Assembly (NCBI GenBank): GCA_029706075.1
Contig: JAINUG010000110.1
Coordinates: forward strand, 434,001 to 498,000
Length of the DNA stretch: 64,000 bases
Reading direction: 5' to 3'
From: Aldrovandia affinis
Lineage: Eukaryota; Chordata; Actinopteri; Notacanthiformes; Halosauridae
The notes under the pieces were generated by a model. The model saw nothing but the letters and a program-made list of their open reading frames with translations. It ran no database searches and had not been told where the DNA came from. Position 1 is the first letter of the stretch; each line of letters starts with the position of its first letter. The translations under genes were made by a program, and so were the position numbers. Below, in pieces: positions 62,625-64,000 of this stretch.

Positions 62625-64000
62625 TGTTTGCAGACTGTTTATCCAAAGCAGCATTACATACTGTATTAAAGTGGCAATAAACTGTATTTGTGTGCAACAT
62701 ATTTTCATATATTGTGCTAAATAAATTCCTTGTATTTTTACTTTGATATTTTGAATACACATCACGTTTCACCAAGTATTTTCAAAGAAGCTCAAACCAT
62801 TAATTCATTTCTTTCCCATTAAGGAAGTAAAGTGAGATTCCAGATTTTGGGGGTAAAATTGGGGAGCTGAAAACGGAAGTCGGGGTACACAAGTCCCTGT
62901 TTGAGTTGAGAGCAATGACACACATCCGTTCATCCTTAGCACCTCATCACAATGGCTCAGCGGCCCGAAGGTTGACAGAACCCCCAGAGTGAACACAGAA
63001 CAGAACGGAGCACCTGAAAGTAGGGCCTGACTCTCGAGTGATAGTTTGGGGGGAGAGCAATACCTCTTTTTACACACCGTTGAAAAATCCCATGCATGTG
63101 AATACCTCTGCGGTCATAAACGGAGACGAGGAGGGAGTCCTGTGGCATTTACCGCAGTGGGGGCCAGGAGCCCTGCGAAAGGATGTGACACATGCCTGAC
63201 ACATTTGTGAGGACCAGCCCTTTGAAGAGCATTGTCCTGAGCGACGCAATAACAAATTCATTGCCCTGCCAGGAAGCCTCCTCACATGGTCGTGATAGGT
63301 ACCGGCATTATCCCCCCCTCCCCCCATCCATCCATTTTAGCAACAATAAAGTAAAACTCTAGACTCCCTGCCCTCTTCATTTTAGTCCACAGTGGTACTT
63401 TCTCTCTATACTGCATGCAGACAGGTCATGTTTAATAATGTCCTTCTCTGACATACAGCACACTAGTGCCATTCCGTGTGTTAACACACCTCCCGACCCA
63501 GTCCTCGACAAGTAAAATACTATCTAGAATAATGCTTTCGATATGGCTGCTTGTGTTTGACGCTGTCTACACAACTTTTTTTCGTTTTTATATGTTCACA
63601 TCACCAAGGATATGGGAATATGCTCTTCATTCGTCTTTTACGTTTATGTTTTTGAGTGTGAATGTGAAAAAATAATTCAATTAATATTCAAGAATGTTTA
63701 TATTGTCTCAAAAACATTTTTTTATCTCCACGAGAGGTCACGTCAATACCATCGTTTAAACACACTTTAAAGTTTTGAAGCTAAAACTTTTAAATTTTAG
63801 AGACAGAAGGTGATAAAAGATATGAAACCTTTTTATATTTGTAGCACAGATGTGCAACTGTCAATTTCAGGTGGCATGATTTCAACAGTACAGAAGTGAG
63901 GTAATGCTGTGAAGTACTGCAACCTTGTTGCATGGTTCTACAGCGATGTTCCAGCTGGGAATGGAACACCTCTGATCCACACAGAGCTCCATGTTGAGCT
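62625..64000. other. Intergenic sequence to window end
   Basis: No gene or mobile element recognised. Short open frames (under 91 codons) have no family resemblance. Confidence 0.5.

Overview
The window looks like ray-finned fish (probably teleost) nuclear DNA. It holds split vertebrate genes with GT-AG introns, long CA/TG microsatellites, several Tc1/mariner relics, tRNA-derived SINEs and SINE/LINE 3' ends of the eel/teleost L2 type with TGTAA tails. The species cannot be fixed from the sequence alone.

Three protein-coding genes lie head to tail on the + strand, in the conserved vertebrate order EXOC6, CYP26C1, CYP26A1 (human 10q23). Positions 1-27477 carry the last 14 coding exons of exoc6 (508 codons; the 5' part lies outside the window). 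Exoc6 is the Sec15 subunit of the exocyst, the complex that tethers secretory vesicles. Positions 31699-36016 carry a complete six-exon cyp26c1 (569 aa), and 41398-43967 a complete seven-exon cyp26a1 (490 aa). Both are retinoic-acid-degrading cytochromes P450 with intact haem-binding, I-helix and ExxR motifs. Together they shape retinoic acid gradients in the embryo.

The 5.4-kb gap between the two P450 genes looks regulatory. It has a TATA box and GC box just upstream of cyp26a1, and four direct repeats with 5-bp spacing (DR5) that fit the retinoic acid response element consensus. The one next to the TATA box and the one about 2 kb upstream match the layout known for vertebrate CYP26A1. A TATA box, a strong splice donor and a matching acceptor suggest that cyp26c1 has a non-coding first exon carrying a short upstream ORF.

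From about 44300 to 64000 I recognise no host gene. The stretch holds at least five Tc1-like relics (one with a SINE nested inside it), a decayed L2-like LINE on the minus strand, several SINE copies of at least three tRNA-like families and simple repeats.

The most unusual features are a (TG)117 tract 14 bp upstream of an exoc6 splice acceptor, which would force a branch point about 250 nt away; the array of four DR5 elements; a 65-residue loop extension in Cyp26c1 relative to Cyp26a1; and two perfect intronic hairpins.
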